A DNA stretch of 64,000 nt from Deltaproteobacteria bacterium (GTDB taxonomy: Bacteria > Myxococcota_A > Polyangia > Polyangiales > Ga0077539). The stretch covers positions 56,961-120,960 of the forward strand of contig JADJAE010000018.1 in NCBI GenBank assembly GCA_016704445.1, in the 5' to 3' direction. Position numbers and translations under genes: made by a program. The notes under the pieces were generated by a model. That model saw only the letters and a list, made by a program, of their open reading frames with translations. It searched no databases and had not been told where the DNA came from. Shown here piece after piece: positions 16,465 through 25,841 of this stretch. Within the stretch, counting starts at the first letter, position 1; each line of letters starts with the position of its first letter.

Positions 16465-17319
16465 ATGGATTTGATCGCTCCCCAAGGCCTTCGCAGCGTG
16501 TTGGCGCTCGTCGTGGTGGCCTCTGCGTCCTTCAGCGCGCACGGGGTCGCTCGCGGGCAGAACCGCCCCTCTTCGGACGCCTCGTCGCCGGTCGTCGCGC
16601 CCTCGCGGCCGTCACCCGCGGTGGTCCCCGCGGCGCCGCCGACGCCGCGTTGCCCCGACGGGATGGTGCTCGCCGAGGGGGAGTACTGCAGCAACGTCGA
16701 CCAGCGATGCCTGCGCTGGCTCGATCCGGAGACGCAGATGCGCTGCGCGGAGTTCGCACCGTCGCGCTGCACCGGCCGCCGTCGACCGCTGTCGGTGTGC
16801 GTCGACCGCTACGAGTACCCCAACCAGCCGGGCGTGCGCCCTGAGGTGATGGTGAGCTGGTACGAGGCCCGGCGCGCCTGCGAGAACCAGCACAAGCGCC
16901 TCTGCACGCAGTCCGAGTGGACCTTCGCGTGCGAGGGCCCGGAGATGAACCCCTACCCCACCGGGCTGCGGCGTGACCCCGAGGCCTGCCGCATCGACCA
17001 CCAGACGATCCGCCCCAACCGGCCGCGGCTGAGCAACCCGATGACCACCGCCGACGAGAGCGCCCGGCTCTACGAGGCCGTCCCCTCGGGCACCATGAAC
17101 CGCTGCGTCTCCTGGGCGGGCGTGCACGACATGACCGGCAACGCCGACGAGTGGACCATCAACGAGTCGAGCAGGCCCTTCCAGTCGGCGCTCAAGGGCG
17201 GCTGGTGGGGCCACATCCGGGCGCGCTGCCGCCCGTCGACGATCTCCCACAACGAGGGCTTCGTGTACTACCAGATCGGGTTCCGCTGCTGCGCCGACCC
17301 GACCGCCTCGACCCCCTGA
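16465..17319 (+). CDS. Exported FGE/SUMF1-like lectin-fold protein, Cys-rich
   Basis: I start at this ATG because it gives a signal peptide (MDLIAPQGLRSVLALVVVASASF, cleavage near residue 32), followed by a Pro/Ser linker. The ~200-residue domain has the formylglycine-generating-enzyme/C-type-lectin fold pattern: MVSWYEARRACENQHKRLCTQSEW, HDMTGNADEWT, GGWWGHIRARCRP and a final YQIGFRCC. The paired active-site cysteines of true FGE are not evident, and the many Cys probably form disulfides. A structural or carbohydrate-binding role is more likely than sulfatase activation. The frame is open further upstream to 16255 without a better start. Confidence 0.72.
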   Translation: MDLIAPQGLRSVLALVVVASASFSAHGVARGQNRPSSDASSPVVAPSRPSPAVVPAAPPTPRCPDGMVLAEGEYCSNVDQRCLRWLDPETQMRCAEFAPSRCTGRRRPLSVCVDRYEYPNQPGVRPEVMVSWYEARRACENQHKRLCTQSEWTFACEGPEMNPYPTGLRRDPEACRIDHQTIRPNRPRLSNPMTTADESARLYEAVPSGTMNRCVSWAGVHDMTGNADEWTINESSRPFQSALKGGWWGHIRARCRPSTISHNEGFVYYQIGFRCCADPTASTP

Positions 17320-17361
17320 GCGCTCCCGCGGCGCACGCCGTTGCGGGCCGCGACAGCGATG

Positions 17362-18255
17362 TCAGTACTCGCCCCGCCCCGCGATGCGGATGCGCGACGC
17401 CGACTGGCGCTCGTCCCACGGGTCGCCCTCCCTCCAGGCGACCTCGCCGCTCGTCCCCCAGCCCACCTCGCGCACCGTCGGGCCCTCGAAGTTCATCCAG
17501 AGGAGGCCGCCGTCCGAGCGCGTCGCCTGGTCGAGGCAGGCCACCCGGGTGGTCTCGCCGTTGTCCCAGTAGAGCGACGCGGCGTGCGGGACGTGGATGT
17601 GCCCGCAGAGCACCCACGGCGGCCGCAGCCGGGTGACCAGCAGCGCCGCGTAGGGGTTTCCCACCTGCGGCCAGTGCGCTCGACGGATGCCGCGGGCGCC
17701 CACCACGGCCACGGCGCTCTCCATCCCGGCGATGCCGCGGGGCCACTCGTGGAGCAGCAGCAGGTCGGCCCCGGGGATGGCGCAGGCCGCGTCCACGTCG
17801 TCCTTGCGGAAGTACCCGGCCTGCTTGTTGGTCTCGGCGTTACAGGCCGGGACCCTCGGGCGCATGTAGCGCGTCGGCGCGTAGATGCCCGAGAGGTAGC
17901 CCACCTGCAGTCCCTCGACGGCCCGCACCCCGGCCCGGCCGAGGTAGGTGACCTTGGGCGCCAGCTCGCCCCCGTCGGGCATCAGGTCGAGCTCCTCGAA
18001 GCTCTCGTTGTTGCCGCCCACGAAGTAGAACGGCCGGGACATCTCCCGCTCGCCCGTCGCGTAGGCCGCGAACTCCGCGGGCATGGCGCGCTTGGTGGCC
18101 TTGCGCCGGTGGTCGTCGGGGGTCGCGAAGGTCTCCACGTCGCCGACGCACAGCACCGCCGCGACCCGCTCACCACGCGACTGTTCTAGCGCGTCGATCC
18201 ACTCTTCGACGCGGAAGAACCTTCCGTGCACATCTCCTACCGCCGCCACGAGCAT
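17362..18255 (-). CDS. Metallophosphoesterase, Dbr1-like
   Basis: The 297-residue protein carries the calcineurin-like metal motifs in order: GDVHGRF, CVGDVE, FVGGNNE and later LLLHEWPRG and CGHIHVPH. The GGNNE box and the spacing resemble lariat-debranching-enzyme-like phosphoesterases more than 3',5'-cAMP phosphodiesterases. Substrate in bacteria is unknown; nucleic-acid phosphodiester cleavage is only inferred. I chose the ATG directly before the first motif (MLVAAVGDVHG). The frame continues upstream to 18351, but that extension is Pro/Ser-rich without conservation. Confidence 0.8.
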   Translation of the reverse strand: MLVAAVGDVHGRFFRVEEWIDALEQSRGERVAAVLCVGDVETFATPDDHRRKATKRAMPAEFAAYATGEREMSRPFYFVGGNNESFEELDLMPDGGELAPKVTYLGRAGVRAVEGLQVGYLSGIYAPTRYMRPRVPACNAETNKQAGYFRKDDVDAACAIPGADLLLLHEWPRGIAGMESAVAVVGARGIRRAHWPQVGNPYAALLVTRLRPPWVLCGHIHVPHAASLYWDNGETTRVACLDQATRSDGGLLWMNFEGPTVREVGWGTSGEVAWREGDPWDERQSASRIRIAGRGEY

Positions 18256-18450
18256 CGCGCGTTGAAGGCAGCCTAGCGCACCTGGGGAGCCCGCGGGGGT
18301 CTGACAAGCTATGTCCGATGCATCGGATGGGCCGGGGAGCGGACGCCGCACGCACCATCGCCCGGGCTGCCCCGTGGTTTCGCGCCTACCGGACGATGGG
18401 TGGAGGGTCGACCCCGGGGGCGGAGCTCCCGGAAGAGCACCCTGGCGGTC

Positions 18451-19065
18451 TCAGCGGTAGCGGGCGAGCGTCTCGAGGAAGCGCTTCTCGGCGACCTCGA
18501 GCCAGGCTGCGGGGGCCTCGGCCAGGGTCGCGGCGAGGGCCTCCCCCCAGCGCTCCAGGATCGACGTGTTGGGGACCTCGTTGGCGGTGCGCATCGGGAG
18601 GCTGAAGGCCTCGACGAGGTCCTGCGCCCGGTCGGTCTCCAGCAGCGCGAGCCCGGCCCGCAGCGCCGCCCTCACCCGCTCGGCCTCGATCTCCGAGAAG
18701 ACCGGGTCGGCGGGCGTGCGGTGCTTCTCGAAGTAGCGCCGCAGCAGCAGGCCCGCGCCGTAGGTGCGGTAGACGTTGTTCACCGCGTCGGCCGCCCTGC
18801 CGCCGGGGACGAAGCGCTCGAAGGCCCAGCGGATCCCCTGGGTGACGTTGCCCCGGATGGTGGTGGTCTCCTCGATGTCCACCAGGATGCGGCGGGCGCC
18901 GTGGGTGAGCACCACCCCGTAGCTGCGGGCCAGGCGGTCGACCATCGCCGCGCGGAGGGTGCGCACCACCGGGAGGTCGACCAGCGGGGGCAGCGCCAGC
19001 CGGGCGGCTCCCGCGAGGAGGCCGTACATCGCCAGCACCGAGTCGCTCTGCGCGCGTTCGCTCAT
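18451..19065 (-). CDS. Unknown helical protein
   Basis: The 204-residue protein is mostly Ala/Leu/Arg/Glu helices, with hydrophobic stretches near the N-terminus (VLAMYGLLAGAARLALPPLVDLPVV) that may be membrane-associated. A Gly/Thr-containing middle (LVDIEETTTIRGNVTQGIRW) follows. No family is recognised. It is divergent from the P450 gene, with ~60 bases between the starts, so the two may share a control region. Confidence 0.65.
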   Translation of the reverse strand: MSERAQSDSVLAMYGLLAGAARLALPPLVDLPVVRTLRAAMVDRLARSYGVVLTHGARRILVDIEETTTIRGNVTQGIRWAFERFVPGGRAADAVNNVYRTYGAGLLLRRYFEKHRTPADPVFSEIEAERVRAALRAGLALLETDRAQDLVEAFSLPMRTANEVPNTSILERWGEALAATLAEAPAAWLEVAEKRFLETLARYR

Positions 19066-19125
19066 GGTCGAACCGTACCCGAGCGCCCTGGAAGCCGCGA
19101 GCAGGGACCGCTACGGTGCCGGCCC

Positions 19126-20484
19126 ATGAGCCTCCCCCCCGGACCGTCCACGCCCACGCCGTGGAACCTCATTCGCTGGATGCGCGAGCCCGTCGGGCTG
19201 CTCGACGAGTGCCGCGAGCGCTACGGCGAGACCTTCACCCTCCACCTCGGGGCCCTGCCTCCCATGGTGATCCTCTCCAACCCGGAGCACGTCAGGGAGG
19301 TCTTCGCGAGCGCCGGGGACGACATGCACGGCGGCAAGATCGCCCAGGCCCTCCGCCCCTTCCTGGGCGAGCGCTCGGTGATCGTCCTCGACGGCGCGCC
19401 GCACCGCACGATGCGCAAGCTGGTGATGCCGCCCTTCCACGGCGAGCGCATGCACGCGTACGGGCGCGACATGGTCGAGCTCACGCACGCCTCGATCGAC
19501 CGATGGCCCGTGGGGCGGGAGTTTCCCATCCACGAGCCGCTCCAGGGCATCACCCTCGACGTCATCCTGCGCACCGTCTACGGCGTGGACGACGCCGCGG
19601 AGCGAGAGCGCCTCGGGGCCCAGCTCACGCGCCTCACCCACCTGGCCTCGTGGCCGCCGATGCTGCTCCCGCAGGTGCAGCGCGACCTTGGGCCCTGGAG
19701 CCCGTGGGGGAGGTTCGTGCGCGAGGGGCAGGCCGCCGACGCGAGCCTGCTCGGCGCCATCGCCCGGCGGCGGCGCGAGGGCGCCGACGGGCGCACGGAC
19801 ATCCTGTCGATGCTCCTCGGGGTGCGCGACGAGGACGGCCGCGGCCTCGACGACCAGGACCTCCGTGACCAGCTCGTCACCCTCCTCGTCGCGGGCCACG
19901 AGACCACCGCCACCGCCCTCGCCTGGACCCTCCGCTGGGTGCTCTCCCTGCCCGCCGTGCGCGACCGGCTGCTGTCCGAGCTCCACGCCGCGCAGCGCTC
20001 CGGTCCGCTCACCCCGGAGCGCATCGCCAGGCTCGAGTACCTCGACGCGACCGTGCGAGAGGGCCTGCGCCTCCAGCCGGTGATCCCCCTGGTGGGGCGG
20101 GTGCTGCAACAGCCGATGCGCTTCGCGGGCTACGACCTCCCCGCGGGCGTGGCCCTCGCGCCCTCGGTGCACCTCGTCCACCAGAACCCGTCGCTCTACG
20201 AGAACCCCTCGCGCTTCGAGCCCGAGCGCTTCCTGGGCCGGCAGTACAAGGCCCACGAGTGGATCCCCTTCGGCGGGGGCATCCGCAAGTGCGTGGGGAT
20301 GGCCTTCGCCCTCTACGAGATGAAGATGGTGCTCGCCACGGTGCTCTCCCGCGTCTGGCTCCGTACCGCCCCCGGGTACGCTCCTCGCGCGGTGCGCCGG
20401 AGCATCACCCTGACGCCCTCGCAGGGCATGCCCGTCATCGTCGACGCGGTGCTCCCTCGCGACGTCGTCCCCGCCGCCGCCTGA
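19126..20484 (+). CDS. Cytochrome P450
   Basis: The 452-residue protein has all P450 marks: I-helix AGHETTATAL (~255), K-helix E-x-x-R in VREGLRLQP, the PERF-like FEPERFLG, and the heme-binding FGGGIRKCVG with Cys near residue 389. There is no membrane anchor, so it is a soluble bacterial enzyme needing ferredoxin and reductase encoded elsewhere. N-terminal LPPGPSTPTPWN and overall layout resemble CYP110-type enzymes of cyanobacteria and myxobacteria, which oxidise fatty acids or terpenes; the substrate here is unknown. The reading frame is open upstream to 18400 but overlaps the divergent gene, so this ATG is preferred. Confidence 0.93.
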   Translation: MSLPPGPSTPTPWNLIRWMREPVGLLDECRERYGETFTLHLGALPPMVILSNPEHVREVFASAGDDMHGGKIAQALRPFLGERSVIVLDGAPHRTMRKLVMPPFHGERMHAYGRDMVELTHASIDRWPVGREFPIHEPLQGITLDVILRTVYGVDDAAERERLGAQLTRLTHLASWPPMLLPQVQRDLGPWSPWGRFVREGQAADASLLGAIARRRREGADGRTDILSMLLGVRDEDGRGLDDQDLRDQLVTLLVAGHETTATALAWTLRWVLSLPAVRDRLLSELHAAQRSGPLTPERIARLEYLDATVREGLRLQPVIPLVGRVLQQPMRFAGYDLPAGVALAPSVHLVHQNPSLYENPSRFEPERFLGRQYKAHEWIPFGGGIRKCVGMAFALYEMKMVLATVLSRVWLRTAPGYAPRAVRRSITLTPSQGMPVIVDAVLPRDVVPAAA

Positions 20485-20492
20485 ACCCCGCC

Positions 20493-21718
20493 GTGCGCGT
20501 CGCCCTCCTCCTGACCTCCGCCGCGCTCTCCGCCGCGGGCTGCCATCGCTCCAGGCCGACCCCGCCCCGCGCGGCGACGGCCGACGTGCCCGTCGACCTC
20601 GGCCCTCCCCCGGTGGCGCTGGAGACGCCGCCGCCCGCGCTGCCGCCGAGGATGTTCCGCTTCGACGCGAGGCACACCGGGCGGAGCGGCTACCGGCGCC
20701 CCGGCACCCGGTGATCACGGCGCGCTACGCCACCCGGGGGCGCATCACGTCGCAGCCGGTGATGAGCGCTCGCGGCGCCGTCGTCGTCACCTCCCACGAC
20801 GGGGTGGTGTACGGCCTCGCGCGGGACGGATCTTTACACTGGCAGGTAAATACCGGCGACCGGGTGTACACCACGCCGCTCGTCCGGGCGGACGGGACGA
20901 TGGTGCTCGGCACCGACGCCGACCGCGTGGTGATGCTCGGCCCCGACGGGTCGCTGCGCCTCGCGCTGGGCACCGACGACGACGCGGACACCTCCGCCGC
21001 CGCCGCGGGCGACGGGTCGCTGCGCTTCGGCTCGGGGCGATCGCTCTACGCGACGGAGGCCGACCTCACCGTGCGCTGGCGGCTGCAGCTCGGGGCGAAG
21101 GTGTACTCGTCGCCCGCGGTCACCGACGACGGCGTCGCGGTGGTGGGCGCGCAGGACGACCGGGTGCGCGCGGTCGACCCCGACGGCGGCGTGCGCTGGA
21201 CGGTGACCACCCGCGACGACGTCGACGCCCCGCCGGCGATCGGCGACGACGGGACGGTGTACGTGGGCGGGGACGACGGCGTGCTGCGGGCGATCACGCG
21301 CGACGGCGTCGAGCGGTGGCAGCGGCCGCTGGGCGGGTACGTGCGCGCGGGCGTGGCGCTGGGCCTCGACGGCGCGCTGGTGGTCGGCACCTACGGGCCG
21401 CGCGCCAGGGTGGTCGCGGTCGACCGGGAGAGCGGCGCGGTGCGCTGGGAGCGGGCGGTGCCTGGTCCTCCGACGCGGGACTACGGCGTCGCGTCGAGCG
21501 CGCTGGTGGACGTCGATGGGTCGTACGCCGTGGGGGTGCCCGACGACGCGATCTGGCTGCTGGGTCGTGACGGCGCGCTGCTGGCGCGGGTGCCGCTTCC
21601 AAGCGACGCCGACGGCAGTCCGGCGTTGATCGACGACGGCGTGCTCGTGATAGGGTGCGATGACGGTTCGGTGTACTTCGTCGGAGACGGCCCCTCGGCG
21701 GGCGCAGCTCCGGAGTGA
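20493..21718 (+). CDS. PQQ-repeat beta-propeller lipoprotein; one frame break
   Basis: GTG at 20493 opens a lipoprotein signal (lipobox SAAGC, Cys 17), a Pro-rich linker and FRFDARHTGRSGYR, the usual entry into PQQ-type outer-membrane propellers. The frame stops at 20714, but the propeller continues from 20711 in another frame (ITARYATRGRITSQP onward). Its blades read like SSPAVTDDGVAVVGAQDDRV, PPAIGDDGTVYVGGDDGV and SPALIDDGVLVIGCDDGSVY. One extra C in the run at 20706-20709 would restore a ~409-residue protein. The downstream part alone has no signal and starts inside a repeat. BamB-like scaffolds and surface propellers share this fold; the partner is unknown. Confidence 0.78.
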
Positions 21719-21741
21719 ACGGGTCAATCGAGGGACGGGGA

Positions 21742-23019
21742 ATGGGCGAGACAATGGTCGAGCGACACTGGGACCACACACGCGGGAGCGCACCCAATGT
21801 CCTGGCGATGGTGCTGGCGGGCGGTGAGGGCAAGCGCCTCTCCCCGCTGACCCTGGAGCGGGCCAAGCCCGCGGTGCCCTTCGGCGGGCGCTACCGCATC
21901 ATCGACGTGGTGCTCTCGAACCTGGTGAACTCCAACATCACCAAGATCAAGGTGCTGACGCAGTACAAGTCGGCGTCGCTGGAGGAGCACATCGCGCGGG
22001 CGTGGCGGCTCTCGCCGATCCTCGACGGCTTCATCGAGACGATCCCCGCGCAGCAGCGCACGGGGCTCTCGTGGTTCAAGGGCAGCGCCGACGCCGTGTG
22101 GCAGTGCTTCCACGCGATCGAGGACTCGCAGCCCGACTATGTCGCCATCTTCGGCGGCGACCACATCTACAAGATGGACGTCCGGCTGATGCTCGACCGG
22201 CACTTCGACACCGACGCCGACCTCACCGTCGCGGGCATCCCGGTGCCGGTGGCGGAGGCCTACGCCTTCGGGGTGCTGCAGGTCGACGCCGAGGGGCGGG
22301 TGATCGACTTCGTGGAGAAGTCCAGGACCCCGCCGGAGATCCCCGGGAGGCCGGGGTGGGCGCTCGCCTCGATGGGCAACTACATCTTCAACACCAAGGT
22401 GCTGGCCGACGAGCTGCGGCGCGACGCCCTCGAGGAAGACAGCGCCCACGACTTCGGCAAGAGCATCCTGCCCTCGATGGTGCAGTCGGGCCGCAAGGTG
22501 ATGCTCTTCGACTTCGGGACCAACGAGATCCCCGGCGAGGGCCTGGTCACCTACTGGCGCGACATCGGCACCATCGAGGCCTACTTCGACGCGCACATGG
22601 ACCTCGTGGAGATCAAGCCCGAGTTCAACCTCTACAACCGCCGCTGGCCCATCCGCACGGGGATGAGCTTCGACCCGCCGGCGAAGTTCGTCTTCAGCGA
22701 CCAGAGCAACGCGCGCGTCGGGAGCGCCACCGACTCGCTCGTCAGCGACGGGTGCATCATCTCGGGCGGAGCGATCCACCGGGCGGTGCTCTCCGCGGGC
22801 GTGCGGGTGAACTCCTTCTCGCACGTCGAGCAGTGCGTGCTGCTCGAGCGGGTGCAGGTTGGTCGCTACGCCCGGCTGCGGCGGGTCATCGTCGACAAGG
22901 ACGTCGAGATCCCGCAGGGGATGCAGATCGGCTTCGACCTGGAGGAGGATCGCAAGCGCTTCACCGTCACCGAGGACGGGATGGTGGTGATCCCCAAGCG
23001 CGCCCGCCTCACTGGCTGA
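21742..23019 (+). CDS. glgC: Glucose-1-phosphate adenylyltransferase
   Basis: The 425-residue enzyme shows the pyrophosphorylase signature LAGGEGKRLSPLT, the substrate loop RAKPAVPFGGRYRIIDVVLSN-type sequence, GGDHIYKMD, and a C-terminal left-handed beta-helix (SDGCIISGGAIHRAVLSAGV). It makes ADP-glucose from ATP and glucose-1-phosphate for glycogen or trehalose synthesis. GAGGGACGGGG precedes this ATG, favouring it over a GTG 27 bases upstream that would overlap the previous stop. No other glycogen gene is adjacent. Confidence 0.95.
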   Translation: MGETMVERHWDHTRGSAPNVLAMVLAGGEGKRLSPLTLERAKPAVPFGGRYRIIDVVLSNLVNSNITKIKVLTQYKSASLEEHIARAWRLSPILDGFIETIPAQQRTGLSWFKGSADAVWQCFHAIEDSQPDYVAIFGGDHIYKMDVRLMLDRHFDTDADLTVAGIPVPVAEAYAFGVLQVDAEGRVIDFVEKSRTPPEIPGRPGWALASMGNYIFNTKVLADELRRDALEEDSAHDFGKSILPSMVQSGRKVMLFDFGTNEIPGEGLVTYWRDIGTIEAYFDAHMDLVEIKPEFNLYNRRWPIRTGMSFDPPAKFVFSDQSNARVGSATDSLVSDGCIISGGAIHRAVLSAGVRVNSFSHVEQCVLLERVQVGRYARLRRVIVDKDVEIPQGMQIGFDLEEDRKRFTVTEDGMVVIPKRARLTG

Positions 23020-23027
23020 GCGCCGCT

Positions 23028-23852
23028 CTACCTCCGCCGCGCCACCAGCCGGAACAACGGCGCAGCGCTCACCCTCACCGCCCCCCAGATCCTCGCCACG
23101 CCACGCAGCCCGGGGAGCCCCGGGGCGCGGGCGTCCCACCACCGCGCGGCGTCGTCCCGGGCGCTGTCGATGACCGTGAGCCCGTCCTTCGCGAGCCATC
23201 GCTCTACCACCGCCCCGACCGGCAGCACGCCCACCTCGTAGCGGGGGAAGCCTCGCACGCGGGTGACGTAGAGCTCGCCCAGCCAGTGGGGCATCGCGCT
23301 CACCCCCGCGAGCTGATAGTGCGGGTCGCTGCGCAGCAGGGACGGCGACAGGCGGTTGGGGCCGAAGAGGTAGAGGGTTCCGCCGGGGCGCAGCACGCGG
23401 GCGATCTCGCGCACCGCGGCGCGGGCGTCGGCGACGTGCTCGATGACGTCGACGAAGGTCACCGCGTCGAAGCTCGCGTCGGGGAAGGGCAGCGCCTCCG
23501 CGAGCGCCACCCGGAAGGCGGGCTCGACGCCGTGGCCGCGGGCCCGGATGCGCGCCCCCTCGATGAGCTTCTCGTCGACGTCGACGCCCGTCACGCTCGC
23601 GCCGAGGCGGCTCAGGGCGATGGGCAGCGCGCCGGTCTGGCAGCCGACGTCGAGCACCCGGCGGCCGCGCAGCGAGACGAAGCGGTCGACCTCCGCGGCG
23701 ATGCCCTCGTTGCGCCCGATCTGCGCCCGCTCCAGCGCGGCCCAGCGCTCCCGCTGCGGATCACCCGGGTCCAGGAGCTCCCGCGCCCAGTACCTCAAGA
23801 ACTCCCCGTCAGGACCGTCTCCGCCGGTGGCCTCAGCGTCATTGCCGCGCAT
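23028..23852 (-). CDS. Class I SAM-dependent methyltransferase
   Basis: The SAM-binding core is clear: VLDVGCQTGALPIALSRLGA (motif I), VTGVDVDEKLIEGAR (motif II acidic), and FDAVTFVDVIEHVADA with REIARVLRPGGTLYLFGPN. It resembles UbiE/Methyltransf_11 enzymes acting on small molecules or lipids. The C-terminal ~90 residues are specific and include HYQLAGVSAMPHWLGELYV. The ATG at 23852 overlaps, inside GCATGC, a possible divergent ATG; a second ATG at 23870 is possible. Convergent with glgC, 8 bases apart. Confidence 0.85.
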   Translation of the reverse strand: MRGNDAEATGGDGPDGEFLRYWARELLDPGDPQRERWAALERAQIGRNEGIAAEVDRFVSLRGRRVLDVGCQTGALPIALSRLGASVTGVDVDEKLIEGARIRARGHGVEPAFRVALAEALPFPDASFDAVTFVDVIEHVADARAAVREIARVLRPGGTLYLFGPNRLSPSLLRSDPHYQLAGVSAMPHWLGELYVTRVRGFPRYEVGVLPVGAVVERWLAKDGLTVIDSARDDAARWWDARAPGLPGLRGVARIWGAVRVSAAPLFRLVARRR

Positions 23853-23880
23853 GCGGGCGGTACGGTACACGGTCGACCCC

Positions 23881-25833
23881 GTGGCGACGACCGCAGCATG
23901 GGCCTCCCTGGCGCTTGGCCTCTATCTCCTCCCGCACGCGGTCTTCGTGCTCGCGCTGCAGCGCTGGCGGCCGGCGGACCCGTGGGCGCGCAGCCTCGAC
24001 GTGGCCTCCGCGGTCGCCCTCGACGCGCTGCTGGTGGTGGCGCTCTCGTGGCTCGTCCCCTTCGACCGCGCGGTGCTCGGCGTGCGCGTCCTGGCGGCCC
24101 TCGCGCTGCCGCTGGTGCTGGTGCGCGCGCCCCGCCCGCAGCCCCGTCCGCACCCCGCCGCGGTGGTCGGGCTGGTCGCGCTGGCCGCGGGGCTCGTCGC
24201 CCTGCACCTCCCCCTCTCCTGGCGCCTCGTCATCTGGGACCGCGACTGGCACATCGCGATCGCCTCGATGATCCGCACCTCGCGCCTGCCCTACGAGAAC
24301 GTCTTCCTCCCTTCGGCGCAGCTCCGCTACCACTACCTCAGCGACGCGCAGGCCGCGATGCTCCAGGTGCTGTCCTTCAACCGCCTGCACCCGGCGACGA
24401 CCTTCTCGCTCGCGCACGACCTCTTCCTCTTCGGCGCCTCGGCGCTGCTGGTGGTCGCGGCCTCGTGCGCCGGCCTCGCGCCCTACGGGCTCGGCGACCG
24501 GAGGCTCTCGCTCCGCAGCGTCCTCGCGTGGCCCGTCGCGCTCGCGCTCCCGCTGCCGCTCGTCTTCGCGAGCCCCTTCACGCTCCGCAACGTGCCCGCC
24601 GCGGAGCGCTTCACCACGCTCGACTCCGCGCGCCTCTGCGGCCACTCGTTCCTGGGCTTCACCACGCTCGCCTACCGGCCCCACGTGGCGATGGCGACCT
24701 ACCTCCTGGTCGCCGTCGCGTCCGCGGTGCTGCTGCGCGCTCGCGCCGACGCCGACGACCGCGACGCGCCTCGCAGCTCCCTCGCGATGATCACCTCCGC
24801 GGGAGCGCTCGCGCTCCTCGACGAGGCCTCGCTCGCGCTCGTCGCCGGCGCCCTCGGGCTCACCTGGCTCCTGGTCCCGCGCGCCGTCCACCCCAGCCGC
24901 TGGCGCGGCGCGCTGGTCGTGGCAGCCGTCGCCGCGGCGCTGCCGCTCGTGAGCCGCGGGCTCGCTGGATCGCTCTCCCCGGGCGGCCCCGCCTCGGTGG
25001 TGGAGATCGTCCCCGCGCGGCACCTCGCGCTCTTCGAGGGCGTGGTGCCCTTCACCGACCGCGCGCGCTTCTGGGAGGTCGCGAAGCACGACTGGTTCCC
25101 GTTCTACGCGACGGTGCTCTGCCTCGCAGCCGCCGCGGCGTGGACCCGCCGCCGAGACGTCGTCGCCGCGTTCGTCTTCGTGACGGCGCTCACCGTCGCG
25201 GGCGTGCTCGCGTCGCTCAAGGTGGAGGTCAACCACGACGCCAGCGAGGGGCACCGCTTCCTCACGGCGGCGCTGGTGCTCACCGCCGCGGTCGGCGCCT
25301 TCATCGTGGGCGCGGCGCGCGGCGCCTTCGTCGTGCGCGCGGGCCTCGCGGCGGCCCTCTCGCTGAGCGCGCTCTCCGGCTGGGCGTGGTGCCAGAGCTT
25401 CCTTCGCGAGCGCTTCCAGCCCGGGATGGTCCCGAGGGAGCGCGCGTGGGCCGGAGCGGCCGACCCCTTCCTCATGAACTGCGACGTCAACCTCGGCTCG
25501 CCCCGCCGGTCGCGGCCGCCGGTGGAGTACGTCGAGGCCTCGATCGCGGTGCGCTACACGGGCTGCGAGCGCGTGCGGCTGCCGGGTCGTCCGTCGTCGT
25601 GGAGCCTCACGGTGGTGGGCCCGACCTTCCGCGGAGAGGCGCGCACGCAGCTCATGGCCGCCCCGGAGGCCGACCAGCCTACGGGGGTGGTGTGCGGGAG
25701 CGACCCTGCGGGCCGCGAGCCGGTGTGCGCCTGGGCGCTGCGCGCGCTGCGCTGCGAGGTGCTCGGCGACGGGGTGATGGTGAGGTGCGCGCTGCCGCGC
25801 GAGAAGCGGGCGGCGTTCTATCGGGAGCTGTAG
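23881..25833 (+). CDS. Polytopic membrane protein, GT-C glycosyltransferase-like
   Basis: The ~650-residue protein has about 12 hydrophobic helices in two blocks and a soluble C-terminal domain (~510-650) with six Cys. The first extracytoplasmic loop contains WDRDWHIAIASMIR and LPYENVFLPSAQLRYHYLSDA, the acidic loop pattern of GT-C enzymes that use polyprenyl-phosphate sugars. Later QSFLRERFQPG starts the C-terminal domain. Substrate unknown. The first membrane helix begins right after this GTG. An ATG at 23851 is possible but overlaps the divergent methyltransferase start. Convergent with the lipoprotein gene, 8 bases apart. Confidence 0.72.
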   Translation: MATTAAWASLALGLYLLPHAVFVLALQRWRPADPWARSLDVASAVALDALLVVALSWLVPFDRAVLGVRVLAALALPLVLVRAPRPQPRPHPAAVVGLVALAAGLVALHLPLSWRLVIWDRDWHIAIASMIRTSRLPYENVFLPSAQLRYHYLSDAQAAMLQVLSFNRLHPATTFSLAHDLFLFGASALLVVAASCAGLAPYGLGDRRLSLRSVLAWPVALALPLPLVFASPFTLRNVPAAERFTTLDSARLCGHSFLGFTTLAYRPHVAMATYLLVAVASAVLLRARADADDRDAPRSSLAMITSAGALALLDEASLALVAGALGLTWLLVPRAVHPSRWRGALVVAAVAAALPLVSRGLAGSLSPGGPASVVEIVPARHLALFEGVVPFTDRARFWEVAKHDWFPFYATVLCLAAAAAWTRRRDVVAAFVFVTALTVAGVLASLKVEVNHDASEGHRFLTAALVLTAAVGAFIVGAARGAFVVRAGLAAALSLSALSGWAWCQSFLRERFQPGMVPRERAWAGAADPFLMNCDVNLGSPRRSRPPVEYVEASIAVRYTGCERVRLPGRPSSWSLTVVGPTFRGEARTQLMAAPEADQPTGVVCGSDPAGREPVCAWALRALRCEVLGDGVMVRCALPREKRAAFYREL

Positions 25834-25841
25834 CGGGCGGA

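Noticed and set aside
23839..25841. Long minus-strand frame continuing from the lipoprotein under the GT-C-like gene
   Set aside because: Its sequence is Arg/Glu/Gly/Ala-rich antisense of a clear membrane protein; the lipoprotein ends at 25842 after one frame correction.
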